A stretch of 64,000 nucleotides of DNA from Pantoea agglomerans (lineage in GTDB: Bacteria > Pseudomonadota > Gammaproteobacteria > Enterobacterales > Enterobacteriaceae), in NCBI RefSeq assembly GCF_020149765.1, contig NZ_CP083810.1, forward strand, positions 143,705 to 207,704, read 5' to 3'. The notes beneath the pieces are model-generated. The model saw nothing but the letters and a program-made list of their open reading frames with translations. It was not told the DNA's origin and searched no databases. Shown here piece by piece: positions 50,758-59,942 of this stretch (the first letter of the stretch is position 1; each line of letters begins with the position of its first letter). The translations under genes and the position numbers were made by a program.

Positions 50758-51476
50758 ATAACATGAACGATACCCTGAAAAATGTTGATACTTCACTCCT
50801 GGACGTGCCGCTGACGGAAGATAAGCTGAGGGCTGCAGAAGTGGCGCACCCGCCCCGCATTCTGATGCTCTACGGCTCGCTGCGGGAACGATCTTATAGC
50901 CGGCTGACGACGGAAGAAGCCGCCCGGCTGCTGACGGCAATGGGTGCAGAGGTCAAAATTTTTAATCCGTCCGGTCTGCCGCTGCCTGATGATGCCCCTG
51001 AAACGCATCCCAAAGTTGTGGAACTGCGCGAACTGGTTCTCTGGTCGGAAGGCATGGTATGGTGCTCCCCGGAGCGTCACGGCGCTATGACCGGCATCAT
51101 GAAGGCGCAGATTGACTGGATACCGCTGACGTCAGGTGCGGTTCGCCCGTCGCAGGGAAAAACCCTGGCTGTCATGCAGGTCAGCGGCGGCTCGCAGTCT
51201 TTCAACGCAGTTAATCAGATGCGCATTCTGGGGCGCTGGATGCGTATGATTACTATCCCGAATCAGTCATCCGTGGCAAAAGCCTGGGCTGAATTTGATG
51301 AAGATGGTCGCATGAAGCCTTCGCCTTACTACGATCGCATCGTGGACGTAATGGAGGAGCTGATGAAGTTCACTCTGTTGACGCGCGGGCGCAGTGACTA
51401 CCTGACCGATCGCTACAGCGAAAGGAAAGAAAGTACCGCGCAGCTCTCTGAGCGGGTTAATCAGCGCAGTATATGA
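50754..51476 (+). CDS. arsH: ArsH, NADPH-dependent FMN reductase
   Basis: This 240-residue flavoprotein starts at GTG 50754 overlapping the arsR stop, or at ATG 50763. The flavodoxin-like FMN phosphate loop is [40 protein letters not shown] and [19 protein letters not shown] are ArsH hallmarks. ArsH oxidises trivalent organoarsenicals to less toxic pentavalent forms. With the acetyltransferase upstream, the region appears able to deal with organic as well as inorganic arsenic. Confidence 0.95.
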   Translation: MNNMNDTLKNVDTSLLDVPLTEDKLRAAEVAHPPRILMLYGSLRERSYSRLTTEEAARLLTAMGAEVKIFNPSGLPLPDDAPETHPKVVELRELVLWSEGMVWCSPERHGAMTGIMKAQIDWIPLTSGAVRPSQGKTLAVMQVSGGSQSFNAVNQMRILGRWMRMITIPNQSSVAKAWAEFDEDGRMKPSPYYDRIVDVMEELMKFTLLTRGRSDYLTDRYSERKESTAQLSERVNQRSI

Positions 51477-51480
51477 AAAA

Positions 51481-51503
51481 AGCCGGCATCTGCCGGCTTC
51501 TGT
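51481..51503. terminator. Shared terminator of arsH and arsC
   Basis: AGCCGGCA-TC-TGCCGGCT, with A residues before and TTCTGTTTTT after, lies between the convergent arsRH and arsRBC operons. Confidence 0.88.
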
Positions 51504-51542
51504 TTTTGCGTCTCCCTTCCTGCCGGCAGCACACTGAAAAAA

Positions 51543-51971
51543 TCAGTGGCTCATCCGGTTTCCGTGTTCATCAATGACTTTTTCGCCGTCCTCTTTCGTA
51601 AATGCTCCCTGCTGCGGGTCAGGCAGAATGTCCAGAACCGCTTCAGACGGACGACAGAGTCTTGTGCCGAGCGGCGTCACAACCACCGGGCGGTTGATGA
51701 GGATAGGGTGAGCCAGCATCGCATTCAGCAGTTCATCATCGTTGAACCGGTCTTCTGCCAGCCCCAGCTGCTCATACGGCTCTGTATTTTTGCGCAGCAG
51801 GGCGCGTGCGCTAATACCCATATCAGCTATCAGCTTTTTAAGCTCGTCGCGGGATGGTGGCATCTCCAGATACAAAATCACTGTTGGCTCCACGCCACTG
51901 TTACGGATAAGCGCCAGAGTATTACGGGACGTTCCGCAGGCCGGATTGTGATAAATAGTGATATCAGTCAT
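51543..51971 (-). CDS. arsC: ArsC, glutaredoxin-coupled arsenate reductase
   Basis: The start is ATG 51971 (MTDITIYHNPACGTSRNTLA), giving 142 residues, the normal length; the frame extends nine codons upstream without need. The catalytic Cys is residue 12 in NPACGTSRN. LLRKNTEPY and the later Arg residues (ILINRPVVVTPLGTRLCRPS) form the anion site. It reduces arsenate to arsenite for export by ArsB. Last gene of arsRBC. Confidence 0.96.
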   Translation of the reverse strand: MTDITIYHNPACGTSRNTLALIRNSGVEPTVILYLEMPPSRDELKKLIADMGISARALLRKNTEPYEQLGLAEDRFNDDELLNAMLAHPILINRPVVVTPLGTRLCRPSEAVLDILPDPQQGAFTKEDGEKVIDEHGNRMSH

Positions 51972-52014
51972 AAACGGTACTCCGTTAAGGAGCTGCACAG
52001 ACGCAGCCCCGGGG

Positions 52015-53304
52015 TTAAGGTTGAAAAGACAGGCGCAGGGCCAGCGCCGCCAGCGTCACAAAAAGTACCGGCAGGGTCATCACAATGCCCACGCGGAAGT
52101 AGTAGCCCCAGCTGATGGTGATGTTTTTCTGAGCCAGCACGTGCAGCCACAGCAGTGTCGCCAGGCTGCCGATGGGTGTGATTTTCGGGCCGAGATCGCA
52201 GCCGATGATGTTGGCGTAAATCATTGCCTCTTTCACCACACCCTGAGCCGTGCTGCCGTCAATCGAAAGCGCGCCAACCAGCACGGTAGGCATGTTGTTC
52301 ATTACGGAAGAGAGTGCCGCAGTCAGGAAGCCGGTGCCAAGTGTGGCACCCCAGACGCCGTGCTCAGCAAAACGGTTCAAAGCAGCAGAGAGGTAATCCG
52401 TCAGGCCGGCGTTACGCAGGCCATATACCACGAGGTACATGCCCAGCGAGAAAATGACTATCTGCCAGGGCGCGCCTTTCAGCACTTTGCGGGTGTCGAT
52501 AACCTGTCCTTTTTGGGCAACCAGCCAGAGAACAAACGCCCCTACCGCTGCTACCAGGCTGACCGGTACTCCAAGGGGCTCAAGGCCGAAAAATCCGACC
52601 AGCAGCAGAAGTAAAACAAACCATCCGGCCCGAAAGGTGCGCATGTCGCGTATAGCTTCCGCTGGCGCTTTCAGCTTCGCCAGGTCATAGGTTGCCGGGA
52701 TCTCTTTGCGGAAAAACAGATGCAGCATCACCAGCGTAGCCACCACGGAAGCAATATTCACCGGCACCATGACGGAAGCATACTCACTGAAGCCCAGCTT
52801 AAAGAAGTCCGCCGTGACGATGTTGACCAGGTTCGACACGATTAGCGGCAGGCTGGAAGTGTCAGCGATAAAGCCCGCTGCCATTACAAATGCCAGCGTG
52901 GCAGCCGGACTGAAGCCCAGCGCCAGGAGCATGGCAATAACGATTGGCGTCAGGATAAGCGCCGCGCCGTCATTGGCGAACAGCGATGCCACTGCCGCGC
53001 CCAGCAGAATAATATAGGTGAACAGCAGTCTTCCTCTGCCGCCTCCCCAGCGGGAAACATGGAGTGCTGCCCACTCAAAAAAGCCGGACTCATCTAACAG
53101 CAGGCTGATGATGATGACCGCAATAAACGTGGCCGTCGCATTCCAGACAATCTGCCATACGGCAGGAATATCACCGATATGCACCACGCCGGTCATTAGC
53201 GCCAGAGCGCCCCCGATAACGGCACTCCAGCCAATACTCAGTCCTTTCGGCTGCCAGATAACCAGTACCAGCGTCAGAACAAAAATCGCACCCGCCAGAA
53301 ACAT
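52015..53304 (-). CDS. arsB: ArsB, arsenite/antimonite efflux permease
   Basis: This 429-residue, 12-helix inner-membrane As(OH)3/H+ antiporter starts [20 protein letters not shown] and contains [20 protein letters not shown] and [20 protein letters not shown], ArsB hallmarks. Length is identical to that of ArsB on enterobacterial plasmids. It works alone or with ArsA; no arsA or arsD is present here. arsC follows after about 40 bp. Confidence 0.97.
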   Translation of the reverse strand: MFLAGAIFVLTLVLVIWQPKGLSIGWSAVIGGALALMTGVVHIGDIPAVWQIVWNATATFIAVIIISLLLDESGFFEWAALHVSRWGGGRGRLLFTYIILLGAAVASLFANDGAALILTPIVIAMLLALGFSPAATLAFVMAAGFIADTSSLPLIVSNLVNIVTADFFKLGFSEYASVMVPVNIASVVATLVMLHLFFRKEIPATYDLAKLKAPAEAIRDMRTFRAGWFVLLLLLVGFFGLEPLGVPVSLVAAVGAFVLWLVAQKGQVIDTRKVLKGAPWQIVIFSLGMYLVVYGLRNAGLTDYLSAALNRFAEHGVWGATLGTGFLTAALSSVMNNMPTVLVGALSIDGSTAQGVVKEAMIYANIIGCDLGPKITPIGSLATLLWLHVLAQKNITISWGYYFRVGIVMTLPVLFVTLAALALRLSFQP

Positions 53305-53357
53305 ATACTCTCCTTTAATACTGCACCTGTCAGGCCTGGCGCAGAGAACTTAAAAAT

Positions 53358-53382
53358 ATACATATGGGAAAACACATATGAA
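53358..53382. promoter_or_regulatory. Possible ArsR site between arsR and arsB
   Basis: TACATATG...CACATATGAAT forms an interrupted CATATG dyad just downstream of arsR. A related sequence, TACATTCGGTAAAACATATA, lies upstream of arsR near 53808. The similarity suggests two binding sites for one repressor. Confidence 0.4.
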
Positions 53383-53394
53383 TAGTTAAAAAAT

Positions 53395-53748
53395 TTAAAT
53401 GCAGATTGGCTTGCCGTTGGTGGTTACATTGTCCCGCTCAGCCTGCTGGCTGAGCTGCAGGATGTCATCCCGCTGGCACAGATAAGCCTGTTCAATTACA
53501 GCTGCCGCCCAGACGGGCATATGAGGTGACAGTCGGTAATGAATCCACTTGCCATCACGCCTGTCGATAAGCAGACCGGCGTCCCGGAGTAACGCAAGAT
53601 GACGGGAAATTTTTGGCTGAGATTCTCTGAGAGTAGTTGTGAGTTCGCAGACGCAAAGTTCTCCCTTTTCCCGCAGCAACAGCACCAGACTGAGCCGTGT
53701 TTCGTCAGAAAGCGTTTTGAAAAGCTGTAGAGGATTAAGCTGAAGCAT
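53395..53748 (-). CDS. arsR: ArsR, classical arsenite-responsive repressor
   Basis: This 117-residue repressor has the canonical As(III) site ELCVCELTTTL (Cys-X-Cys, near residues 32-34), followed by the recognition helix SQPKISRHLALLRDAGLLID and the wing DRRDGKWIHYRLSP. It heads the arsRBC operon on the minus strand. It is clearly different from the ArsR at 50425, so the two ars operons are controlled separately. Confidence 0.96.
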   Translation of the reverse strand: MLQLNPLQLFKTLSDETRLSLVLLLREKGELCVCELTTTLRESQPKISRHLALLRDAGLLIDRRDGKWIHYRLSPHMPVWAAAVIEQAYLCQRDDILQLSQQAERDNVTTNGKPICI

Positions 53749-53897
53749 TACAACTCCTGTTTAACAAACAGTGAGCAGTATCGCTAAGTAGGGGGTAGCG
53801 AGCAACTATACATTCGGTAAAACATATATTTTTGGTGGTTTTTTATCTTGCAGGTCAGATATAGAGTACGTCGATAAATAAGTTGTAATCGATCAAG

Positions 53898-53921
53898 GTC
53901 CGCTCCTCGCTCATAGCGGAC
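53898..53921. repeat. 24-nt dispersed palindrome, copy 4
   Basis: GTCCGCT-CCTCGCTCAT-AGCGGAC, perfect 7-bp arms, in the gap between arsR and the cad regulator. Confidence 0.85.
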
Positions 53922-53939
53922 CTCCAGCTCAGTCAGCAT

Positions 53940-53963
53940 GTCCGCTCTGTGCCAGAAGCGGAC
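53940..53963. repeat. 24-nt dispersed palindrome, copy 5
   Basis: GTCCGCT-CTGTGCCAGA-AGCGGAC, only 18 bp after copy 4 and followed by GTTAT as in copy 2. Confidence 0.85.
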
Positions 53964-54011
53964 GTTATCTTTTAATTAAAACGGCTCGTTACAGAGCCTG
54001 CTCTTAAAAAA

Positions 54012-54470
54012 TTAATGCGGATGGCTGCCGGCAAGATGGCCAGAAGAAATAACGGGAAGGACATCATCCGACTCATCTGCCTGCTCCAGTTCGCGCAAAA
54101 TGCCACAGTCGCGCGTTGCACGGTTGGCGTTACAATGACTCTGCAGCTCGCACAACTGCGTTTCCAGCATATTAAGTTCACGAATACGGGCCTGTACATG
54201 AAGAAGGTGCTCGTTTATCAGGTCGTTAACCATACCGCAATCTGCATCAGGCTGACTGCGTGCCTGCAGCAGCACCCGGATTTCTTCATGGGTCATATCC
54301 AGCGCCCGACAGCGGCGGATAAACATCAGTCTTTCCAGATGGGCACTGTCATAGTGACGGTAGTTATTTGCCTGGTCACGTAATGCTGCCTGCAGCAGCC
54401 CCTCACGCTCATAATAACGCACCGTCTCTACCGGACAGCCTGCCTGCCGGGCCAGTTCGCCAATTTTCAT
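54012..54470 (-). CDS. cadR: MerR-family Cd/Pb/Zn-responsive regulator (CadR/PbrR-like)
   Basis: ATG 54470 follows AAGGAAAAAG (MKIGELARQAGCPVETVRYY); an ATG six codons earlier lies in front of the site. The 152-residue protein has the MerR winged helix (YYEREGLLQAALRDQANNYR), a dimerisation helix, and metal ligands: Cys in DADCGMVNDLINEHL, Cys in CELQSHCNANRATRDCGILR, and a His-rich tail (HLAGSHPH). It twists the 19-bp-spaced promoter of the divergent ATPase gene. Cd, Pb or Zn specificity cannot be separated by eye. Confidence 0.88.
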   Translation of the reverse strand: MKIGELARQAGCPVETVRYYEREGLLQAALRDQANNYRHYDSAHLERLMFIRRCRALDMTHEEIRVLLQARSQPDADCGMVNDLINEHLLHVQARIRELNMLETQLCELQSHCNANRATRDCGILRELEQADESDDVLPVISSGHLAGSHPH

Positions 54471-54488
54471 AACTTTTTCCTTGTACAC

Positions 54489-54519
54489 TTGACCCTGTAG
54501 TTACTTCAGGGTCTTTAAT
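54489..54519 (+). promoter_or_regulatory. MerR-type promoter of the Cd/Zn ATPase gene
   Basis: TTGACC (-35) and TTTAAT (-10) are 19 bp apart, the over-long spacer expected for MerR activation. The spacer contains the dyad ACCCTGTAG...CTTCAGGGT (54492-54512), the CadR/PbrR/ZntR-type operator. Confidence 0.88.
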
Positions 54520-54549
54520 GCCAGTATATGCTATGAACGAGATAAAAAC

Positions 54550-57180
54550 ATGAGTGACTGCTGTAGTAATAACAAGTGCGGTTCTGCCGCGTCCGGAGAG
54601 CGGACATCCGTCAGCTATACCTCTGCTGCCACGGCAGACGCCTCCGGAAAAACTTCGCAAAAAATGGCTGATGCCTCACCGGACTGTTGTAGTGCCGGAA
54701 GCTGCTGTTCATCGGAGAGTCTGAGTCAGCCTTCCGGGCCAGTGGCAGAACGCGACGGGAGCGATAGCGTTCAGACACGTCTGCGCATCGTGCAGATGGA
54801 CTGCCCGACGGAAGAGACGTTGCTTCGTAAAAAACTCACAAAACTGTCTGACGTCAGTGAGCTTGAATTCAATCTGATGCAGAGGGTACTTACCGTGACC
54901 CACTCGCCGCAGGCACTGGAGCCGGTACTACAGGCGGTGCGCTCTCTGGGTTTTGACCCGGAACTGGCTGATAAAGTCACCCGGCCTGCCGGCATCAGTT
55001 GTTCAGGCAGCAAAGCGGAAAGCGCCTGCGGTTCCTGCTGCGCACCTGCGGCTGTCACTTCCGGTGAGCTGCAGGCACAGCAGTTGACCGCTGACGGAGT
55101 GCGTACCAGCATCCGCATCAGGCAGATGGACTGCCCGGTAGAAGAGGGCATGATCCGTAAAAAGCTGGACGGTATGTCGGCCGTTAAGGAGCTGGATTTT
55201 AACCTTATGCAGCGCGTTCTGACGGTCGTTCATGCACCGGGTACGCTGGAGCCGGTTCTGGCCGCCATTCGTTCGCTGGGCTTTGAACCTGAGCTCTCTG
55301 ACAGCAGCGGGCGGCACGCGGCTACTGAGGAAAAGAAAAATCCCTGGTGGCCGCTGGCACTGGCCGGCGTTGCGGCAGCGGCCGCCGAAGCTATGCACTG
55401 GACAGGCATGCCGGAATGGCTGGAAGCAGTTCTGGCCCTGGCCGCTGTTGGTGCCTGCGGCCTGTCTACCTACAAAAAGGGCTGGATTGCGCTGCGTAAC
55501 GGCAATCTGAATATTAACGCCCTGATGAGCATTGCTGTAACCGGGGCGCTGGCGCTCGGGCAGTGGCCGGAAGCCGCCATGGTAATGGTGCTGTTCACGA
55601 TCGCGGAACTGATTGAGGCGAAGTCTCTTGACCGCGCCCGCAATGCTATTGGCTCCCTGATGACGCTGACGCCTGAAACAGCCACGATTCAGCAGCCGGA
55701 CGGTTCCTGGACAGTGGCAGATGCCAGATCTGTACCCCTTGACAGCGTGGTCCGGGTAAAACCGGGTGAGCGTATCGCCCTTGACGGCAGGGTTGTCCGA
55801 GGCAGGACCAGCATCAACCAGGCACCCATTACCGGCGAAAGCCTGCCGATCGAAAAAGGAGAAGGCGATCCGGTTTTCGCCGGGACGGTTAACGGCTCCG
55901 GTGGTTTTGAATACCGGGTAACGGCTGCTGCCGGAAATACTACACTCGCACGCATCATTCATGCCGTGGAGGAGGCCCAGGGGGCAAAAGCCTCTTCGCA
56001 ACGCTTTGTTGACCGCTTTGCACAGGTTTATACCCCCGTGGTGTTTGCAATCGCGGTTGCGGTTGCCATCCTCCCGCCACTGATGGCAGGTGAAAGCTGG
56101 CACGAGTGGGTTTATAAGGCGCTTGTCATGCTGGTTATCGCCTGCCCCTGCGCGCTCGTCATTTCCACGCCAGTAACTATCGTCAGCGGCCTGACGGCGG
56201 CAGCCCGCCGGGGGATCCTGATTAAAGGTGGCATTTATCTTGAAGAGGGCAGAAAACTGAAATGGCTGGCGCTCGACAAAACTGGCACGCTGACGCACGG
56301 TAAACCTGTACAAACGGATGTGATTATCTATACCTGGGTTGCCGAAGATGAAGGCCGCAGACTGGCTGCGAGTCTGGCGGGTTACTCCGATCATCCGGTT
56401 TCGCAGGCCGTGACGGCAGCATTAGAGGGTTCGCAGCGTTATGACGTTGAGCGCTTTGAAGCTCTGCCGGGCCGCGGGGTGCGGGGTGTCATCAATGACA
56501 GAACCTACAGCCTCGGGAATCTGAGACTGGCTGAAGAAACGAGCAGCTGCCCGGAGACTGTCAGGGCGACGCTCAGGGAACTGGAGTCCGCTGGTAAAAC
56601 GGTCATCCTGCTCTGTGACAGTCATCAGGTACTCGGGCTGTTTGCAGTGGCAGATACAGTCAAAGAAAGCAGTCGCGAAGCGGTGAGCCAGCTGCACGGT
56701 CTGGACGTCCGGACACTCATGCTGACCGGAGACAATTCGAGTACAGCGCAGGCCATTGCCGTTCAGGTCGGTATCGATGAAGCCCGGGGTAACCAGTTGC
56801 CTGAGGACAAACTGCGCGCCATTGAAACACTTACGGCTCAGGGTACCACTGGCATGGTAGGCGACGGCATCAATGATGCGCCGGCGCTGGCTCGCGCCGA
56901 TATCGGCTTTGCCATGGGCGCGATGGGCACCGATACCGCCATCGAAACCGCTGATGTTGCCCTGATGGACGATGACTTACGTAAAATCCCTGCCTTTGTC
57001 CGGCTTTCAAAACAGACTTACAGCATTCTGGTACAGAACATCGTTATGGCAATTGGCATCAAAGCAATATTTCTGGCCCTGACCATTGCCGGCATGGGAA
57101 CCATGTGGATGGCTGTATTTGCCGATGTGGGTGCAAGTCTGCTTGTTGTGGCAAACGGCCTGCGCCTGTTGCGTAAATAG
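54550..57180 (+). CDS. cadA: Cd2+/Zn2+/Pb2+-exporting P1B-type ATPase
   Basis: This 876-residue export ATPase has a Cys-rich N-terminus (SDCCSNNKCG, PDCCSAGSCCSSES). Two tandem HMA-like domains follow, each with MDCPxEE (near residues 83 and 195) and an almost identical FNLMQRVLTV strand. The core has PITGES, the CPC site in MLVIACPCALVIST near residue 533, DKTGTLTHGKP, a His-Pro in GYSDHPVSQA, and GDGINDAPALARADIGF. It removes divalent soft metals from the cytoplasm. It is regulated by the divergent cadR-like gene. A few family members share the duplicated HMA; most have one. Confidence 0.94.
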   Translation: MSDCCSNNKCGSAASGERTSVSYTSAATADASGKTSQKMADASPDCCSAGSCCSSESLSQPSGPVAERDGSDSVQTRLRIVQMDCPTEETLLRKKLTKLSDVSELEFNLMQRVLTVTHSPQALEPVLQAVRSLGFDPELADKVTRPAGISCSGSKAESACGSCCAPAAVTSGELQAQQLTADGVRTSIRIRQMDCPVEEGMIRKKLDGMSAVKELDFNLMQRVLTVVHAPGTLEPVLAAIRSLGFEPELSDSSGRHAATEEKKNPWWPLALAGVAAAAAEAMHWTGMPEWLEAVLALAAVGACGLSTYKKGWIALRNGNLNINALMSIAVTGALALGQWPEAAMVMVLFTIAELIEAKSLDRARNAIGSLMTLTPETATIQQPDGSWTVADARSVPLDSVVRVKPGERIALDGRVVRGRTSINQAPITGESLPIEKGEGDPVFAGTVNGSGGFEYRVTAAAGNTTLARIIHAVEEAQGAKASSQRFVDRFAQVYTPVVFAIAVAVAILPPLMAGESWHEWVYKALVMLVIACPCALVISTPVTIVSGLTAAARRGILIKGGIYLEEGRKLKWLALDKTGTLTHGKPVQTDVIIYTWVAEDEGRRLAASLAGYSDHPVSQAVTAALEGSQRYDVERFEALPGRGVRGVINDRTYSLGNLRLAEETSSCPETVRATLRELESAGKTVILLCDSHQVLGLFAVADTVKESSREAVSQLHGLDVRTLMLTGDNSSTAQAIAVQVGIDEARGNQLPEDKLRAIETLTAQGTTGMVGDGINDAPALARADIGFAMGAMGTDTAIETADVALMDDDLRKIPAFVRLSKQTYSILVQNIVMAIGIKAIFLALTIAGMGTMWMAVFADVGASLLVVANGLRLLRK

Positions 57181-57191
57181 CTGGTTATTAT

Positions 57192-57218
57192 GTTGCCCGC
57201 TGGCTAACGGCGGGCAAC
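57192..57218 (+). terminator. Hairpin after the Cd/Zn ATPase gene
   Basis: GTTGCCCGC and GCGGGCAAC are perfect 9-bp arms with a nine-base loop. The 24-nt palindrome (copy 6) starts at the next base, and a short T run lies inside that palindrome. Confidence 0.75.
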
Positions 57219-57242
57219 GTCTGCTTTTCGCTCATAGCGGAC
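57219..57242. repeat. 24-nt dispersed palindrome, copy 6
   Basis: GTCTGCT-TTTCGCTCAT-AGCGGAC. It shares the CGCTCAT centre with copy 4. Confidence 0.8.
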
Positions 57243-57372
57243 ATTGGTGGTTCTTTAAATTCGATCACGCTACGTAAATTCTGATTAAAATCCGGCATGG
57301 TTACCCCAAAGCAGCGAAATCCAGCTCGGTATACCCAAAAGTCACCCCCTCAAATGCACCCATTTTACCATT

Positions 57373-57422
57373 AAGTCATTACCTAAAAGTCATGCTATAA
57401 TAAGTCATCACCTATAAGTCAT
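57373..57422. promoter_or_regulatory. Direct repeats upstream of the truncated resolvase, probable res site
   Basis: AAGTCATTACCTAAAAGTCA(T) at 57373-57393 and AAGTCATCACCTATAAGTCA(T) at 57402-57422 differ at two positions. Each contains two AAGTCAT half-sites, 13 bp before the resolvase start. Confidence 0.75.
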
Positions 57423-57435
57423 GGAAGCCTGAAAA

Positions 57436-57786
57436 ATGTACATTTTTGCGTACCTCCGCGCATCTACCCGGCAACAAGATGCCGAGCGTGCTAAAAACAG
57501 CCTGCAGCAATTTGTAGCTGAGCGCGGCCATCGTGTAGCAAGCTGGTATGTAGAGAATGTTTCTGGTGCTTCACTTCAGCGGCCCGAACTTATGCGGCTA
57601 CTTGAGAATGCCTCGCCAGGGGATGCCTTACTGATTGAGCAGGTAGATCGGCTTTCTCGTCTTGATGATGCTGGATGGGTAAAACTCAAGGAATTGATTA
57701 ACAGTAAAAGTCTATCGATAGTAAGTCTGGATCTACCAACCAGTTACGTCGCGCTGGAGGGTGATGCTGCCAACTTACTGATTTAG
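57436..57786 (+). pseudogene. Serine resolvase, truncated and fused to IS1
   Basis: The N-terminal catalytic domain is present: the catalytic Ser in YLRASTRQQDAERAKNSL, SGASLQRPELMRLLENASPG, and LLIEQVDRLSRL. At 57760 the frame enters IS1 and ends GDAANLLI, exactly as in the IS903 fusion. The C-terminal half, including the DNA-binding domain, is gone. It is not homologous in detail to the resolvase at 46908. Confidence 0.9.
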
Positions 57787-57814
57787 TGTATGATGGTGTT
57801 TTTGAGGTGCTCCA

Positions 57815-58090
57815 GTGGCTTCTGTTTCTATCACCTGTCCCTCCTGTTCAGCTACTGACGGGGTGGTGCGTAACGGCAAAAGCACTGCCGGACATCAGCG
57901 CTATCTCTGCTCTCACTGCCGTAAAACATGGCAACTGCAGTTCACTTACACCGCCTCTCAACCCGGTACGCACCAGAAAATCATTGATATGGCCATGAAT
58001 GGCGCTGGATGCCGGGCAACCGCCCGCATTATGGGCGTTGGCCTCAACACGATTTTACGTCACTTAAAAAACTCAGGCCGCAGTCGGTAA
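57815..58090 (+). CDS. insA: IS1 InsA
   Basis: Intact 91-residue protein, same sequence as copies A and B. Confidence 0.95.
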   Translation: MASVSITCPSCSATDGVVRNGKSTAGHQRYLCSHCRKTWQLQFTYTASQPGTHQKIIDMAMNGAGCRATARIMGVGLNTILRHLKNSGRSR

Positions 58091-58512
58091 CCTCGCGCAT
58101 ACAGCCGGGCAGTGACGTCATCGTCTGCGCGGAAATGGACGAACAGTGGGGCTACGTCGGGGCTAAATCGCGCCAGCGCTGGCTGTTTTACGCGTATGAC
58201 AGGCTCCGGAAGACGGTTGTTGCGCACGTATTCGGTGAACGCACTATGGCGACGCTGGGGCGTCTTATGAGCCTGCTGTCACCCTTTGACGTGGTGATAT
58301 GGATGACGGATGGCTGGCCGCTGTATGAATCCCGCCTGAAGGGAAAGCTGCACGTAATCAGCAAGCGATATACGCAGCGAATTGAGCGGCATAACCTGAA
58401 TCTGAGGCAGCATCTGGCAAGGCTGGGACGGAAGTCGCTGTCGTTCTCAAAATCGGTGGAGCTGCATGATAAAGTCATCGGGCATTATCTGAACATAAAA
58501 CACTATCAATAA
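58009..58512 (+). CDS. insB: IS1 InsB
   Basis: Intact 167-residue catalytic region; a few silent changes near 58410-58470 relative to copy B. Confidence 0.95.
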   Translation: MPGNRPHYGRWPQHDFTSLKKLRPQSVTSRIQPGSDVIVCAEMDEQWGYVGAKSRQRWLFYAYDRLRKTVVAHVFGERTMATLGRLMSLLSPFDVVIWMTDGWPLYESRLKGKLHVISKRYTQRIERHNLNLRQHLARLGRKSLSFSKSVELHDKVIGHYLNIKHYQ

Positions 58513-58544
58513 TTTGGAGTCATTACCGCGCACATCAACGTAAA

Positions 58545-59942
58545 TCATGCTGCTGGTATTTTTACCGTAAACGTAACGATGTCTTCGTCCAAAAAAACCT
58601 GCAATGTACCGTTGTGAGCCTGAACAACGGCTCGCGTGATGGAAAGGCCCAGGCCAGCACCGTCCGTGTTATGTTGCCGGGACGAGTCGCCCCGGTAAAA
58701 GCGATCAAAAAGCCTGTCCAGATTTTCCTGCGTGATGGCTTCCGTGCGGTTAGATATATGAACAAACGCCATCCCGATCTGCTGTTCTGCCCGGATCAGG
58801 ATCGCCGCGCCGTCTGAAGAGTACTTTATGGCATTGGTTATCAGGTTGCTCAGCGCCCGGCGTAGCATCAGACGATCGCCCTTCATGCTGGCCTCCCCTT
58901 CAAGCGTCAGGGTTTTACCGTTTTCAGCGGCCAGCGGCTCGAAAAATTCGATTAGTTCTTCGAGTTCTGCCTTTGCGGAAAAAATCTCATTTTCCAGCGC
59001 CAGCAGCCCGTTTTCAGACTTCGCCAGAAACAGCATGTCGCTGCTCATTCTGGCAAGTCGGCCCAGCTCCTCCAGGTTTGAGAAAAGCACTTCCCGGTAG
59101 CTGGCAGCGTCACGCTCCCGGGACAGGGCAACCTGCGTCTGCATCATCAGGTTACTTACGGGAGTGCGCAGCTCATGGGCTATGTCAGATGAAAACTCTG
59201 ACAGGCGCCTGAAAGAGCCCTCCAGTCTCTCCAGCATGCCGTTAAACTCGGCTACGGTAGGCATAAGCTCCGAAGGAAGGTGTCGGGCCGGCAGGCGCTC
59301 ACTGAGATTATTAACGGTAATAGCCGAAGCCAGCCGGTTTATTTCATTCAGCGGCCGGAGTCCGATGCGGGTGGCAAGCCAGCCCAGCAAGACAGAAAGA
59401 AAAATCAGTCCCCCGTTAAGCCACATCAGCCACTCTTTCAGCTGGCCGATAAATTCATCATGAAAGCCAGTATCGTAGGCGGCTGTTATCAGCACGTCCC
59501 GGTGCCTGCCCGCGTTCTCTGCACCGATTTTTTTAATCATGACGTTATAGCGCCAGCCGTCTTCCTCCACCGTCTGCAGGGTGTTCAGCTTCAGAGCCTC
59601 ACCGGCAAAGCGCTCAGCCGGAACCGGGAAGCCGGGAGAGAAATAGTCGGCGAGTATTTGATTATCAGCAGTCCTGATCGACAGATAAAGTCCGCTATGG
59701 CCCACCATGGCGTCGGCAAGCTTGCGGGCAAGCCCGACGGTATCAAGCTTTCCTGTACGGACTTCACTTTCCAGCAGTTCGGTAGCCAGCTCAAGCTTAC
59801 CGGTCAGCAGCGTAAGGTCCTGGCTGCGAAAGTAACTGCCCAGCGCGGCAACCAGCAGAACGCTGGTAAGCAGCCAGACGGACATCATGACACCGGCAAA
59901 GACCAGGCTAAGTCTGGAAGTCAGAGACCCGTTACGCTTCAT
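58545..59942 (-). CDS. pcoS: PcoS, copper-sensing histidine kinase
   Basis: This 465-residue sensor has TM1 (SLVFAGVMMSVWLLTSVLLV), a periplasmic loop, TM2 (LMWLNGGLIFLSVLLGWLAT), HAMP, the phospho-His in FSSDIAHELRTPVSNLMMQ near residue 250, N box RALSNLITNAIKY and G2 box GAGLGLSITRAV. It senses periplasmic copper and phosphorylates PcoR. Its ATG overlaps the pcoR stop (ATGA). The C-terminus is complete, and IS1 copy D starts only 17 bp beyond it. Confidence 0.95.
   Translation of the reverse strand: MKRNGSLTSRLSLVFAGVMMSVWLLTSVLLVAALGSYFRSQDLTLLTGKLELATELLESEVRTGKLDTVGLARKLADAMVGHSGLYLSIRTADNQILADYFSPGFPVPAERFAGEALKLNTLQTVEEDGWRYNVMIKKIGAENAGRHRDVLITAAYDTGFHDEFIGQLKEWLMWLNGGLIFLSVLLGWLATRIGLRPLNEINRLASAITVNNLSERLPARHLPSELMPTVAEFNGMLERLEGSFRRLSEFSSDIAHELRTPVSNLMMQTQVALSRERDAASYREVLFSNLEELGRLARMSSDMLFLAKSENGLLALENEIFSAKAELEELIEFFEPLAAENGKTLTLEGEASMKGDRLMLRRALSNLITNAIKYSSDGAAILIRAEQQIGMAFVHISNRTEAITQENLDRLFDRFYRGDSSRQHNTDGAGLGLSITRAVVQAHNGTLQVFLDEDIVTFTVKIPAA

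Larger units (their letters stand above)
57760..58527 (+). mobile_element. IS1: IS1 copy D, complete
   Basis: 768 bp with the usual left end. The right end reads AATTTGGAGTCATTACC (AAGTTGG in copies B and C). Flanking nonamers GCGCTGGAG and GCGCACATC share only the first four bases, so there is no target duplication. It links the truncated resolvase to the 3' side of pcoS, where pcoE2 would be expected. Confidence 0.97.
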
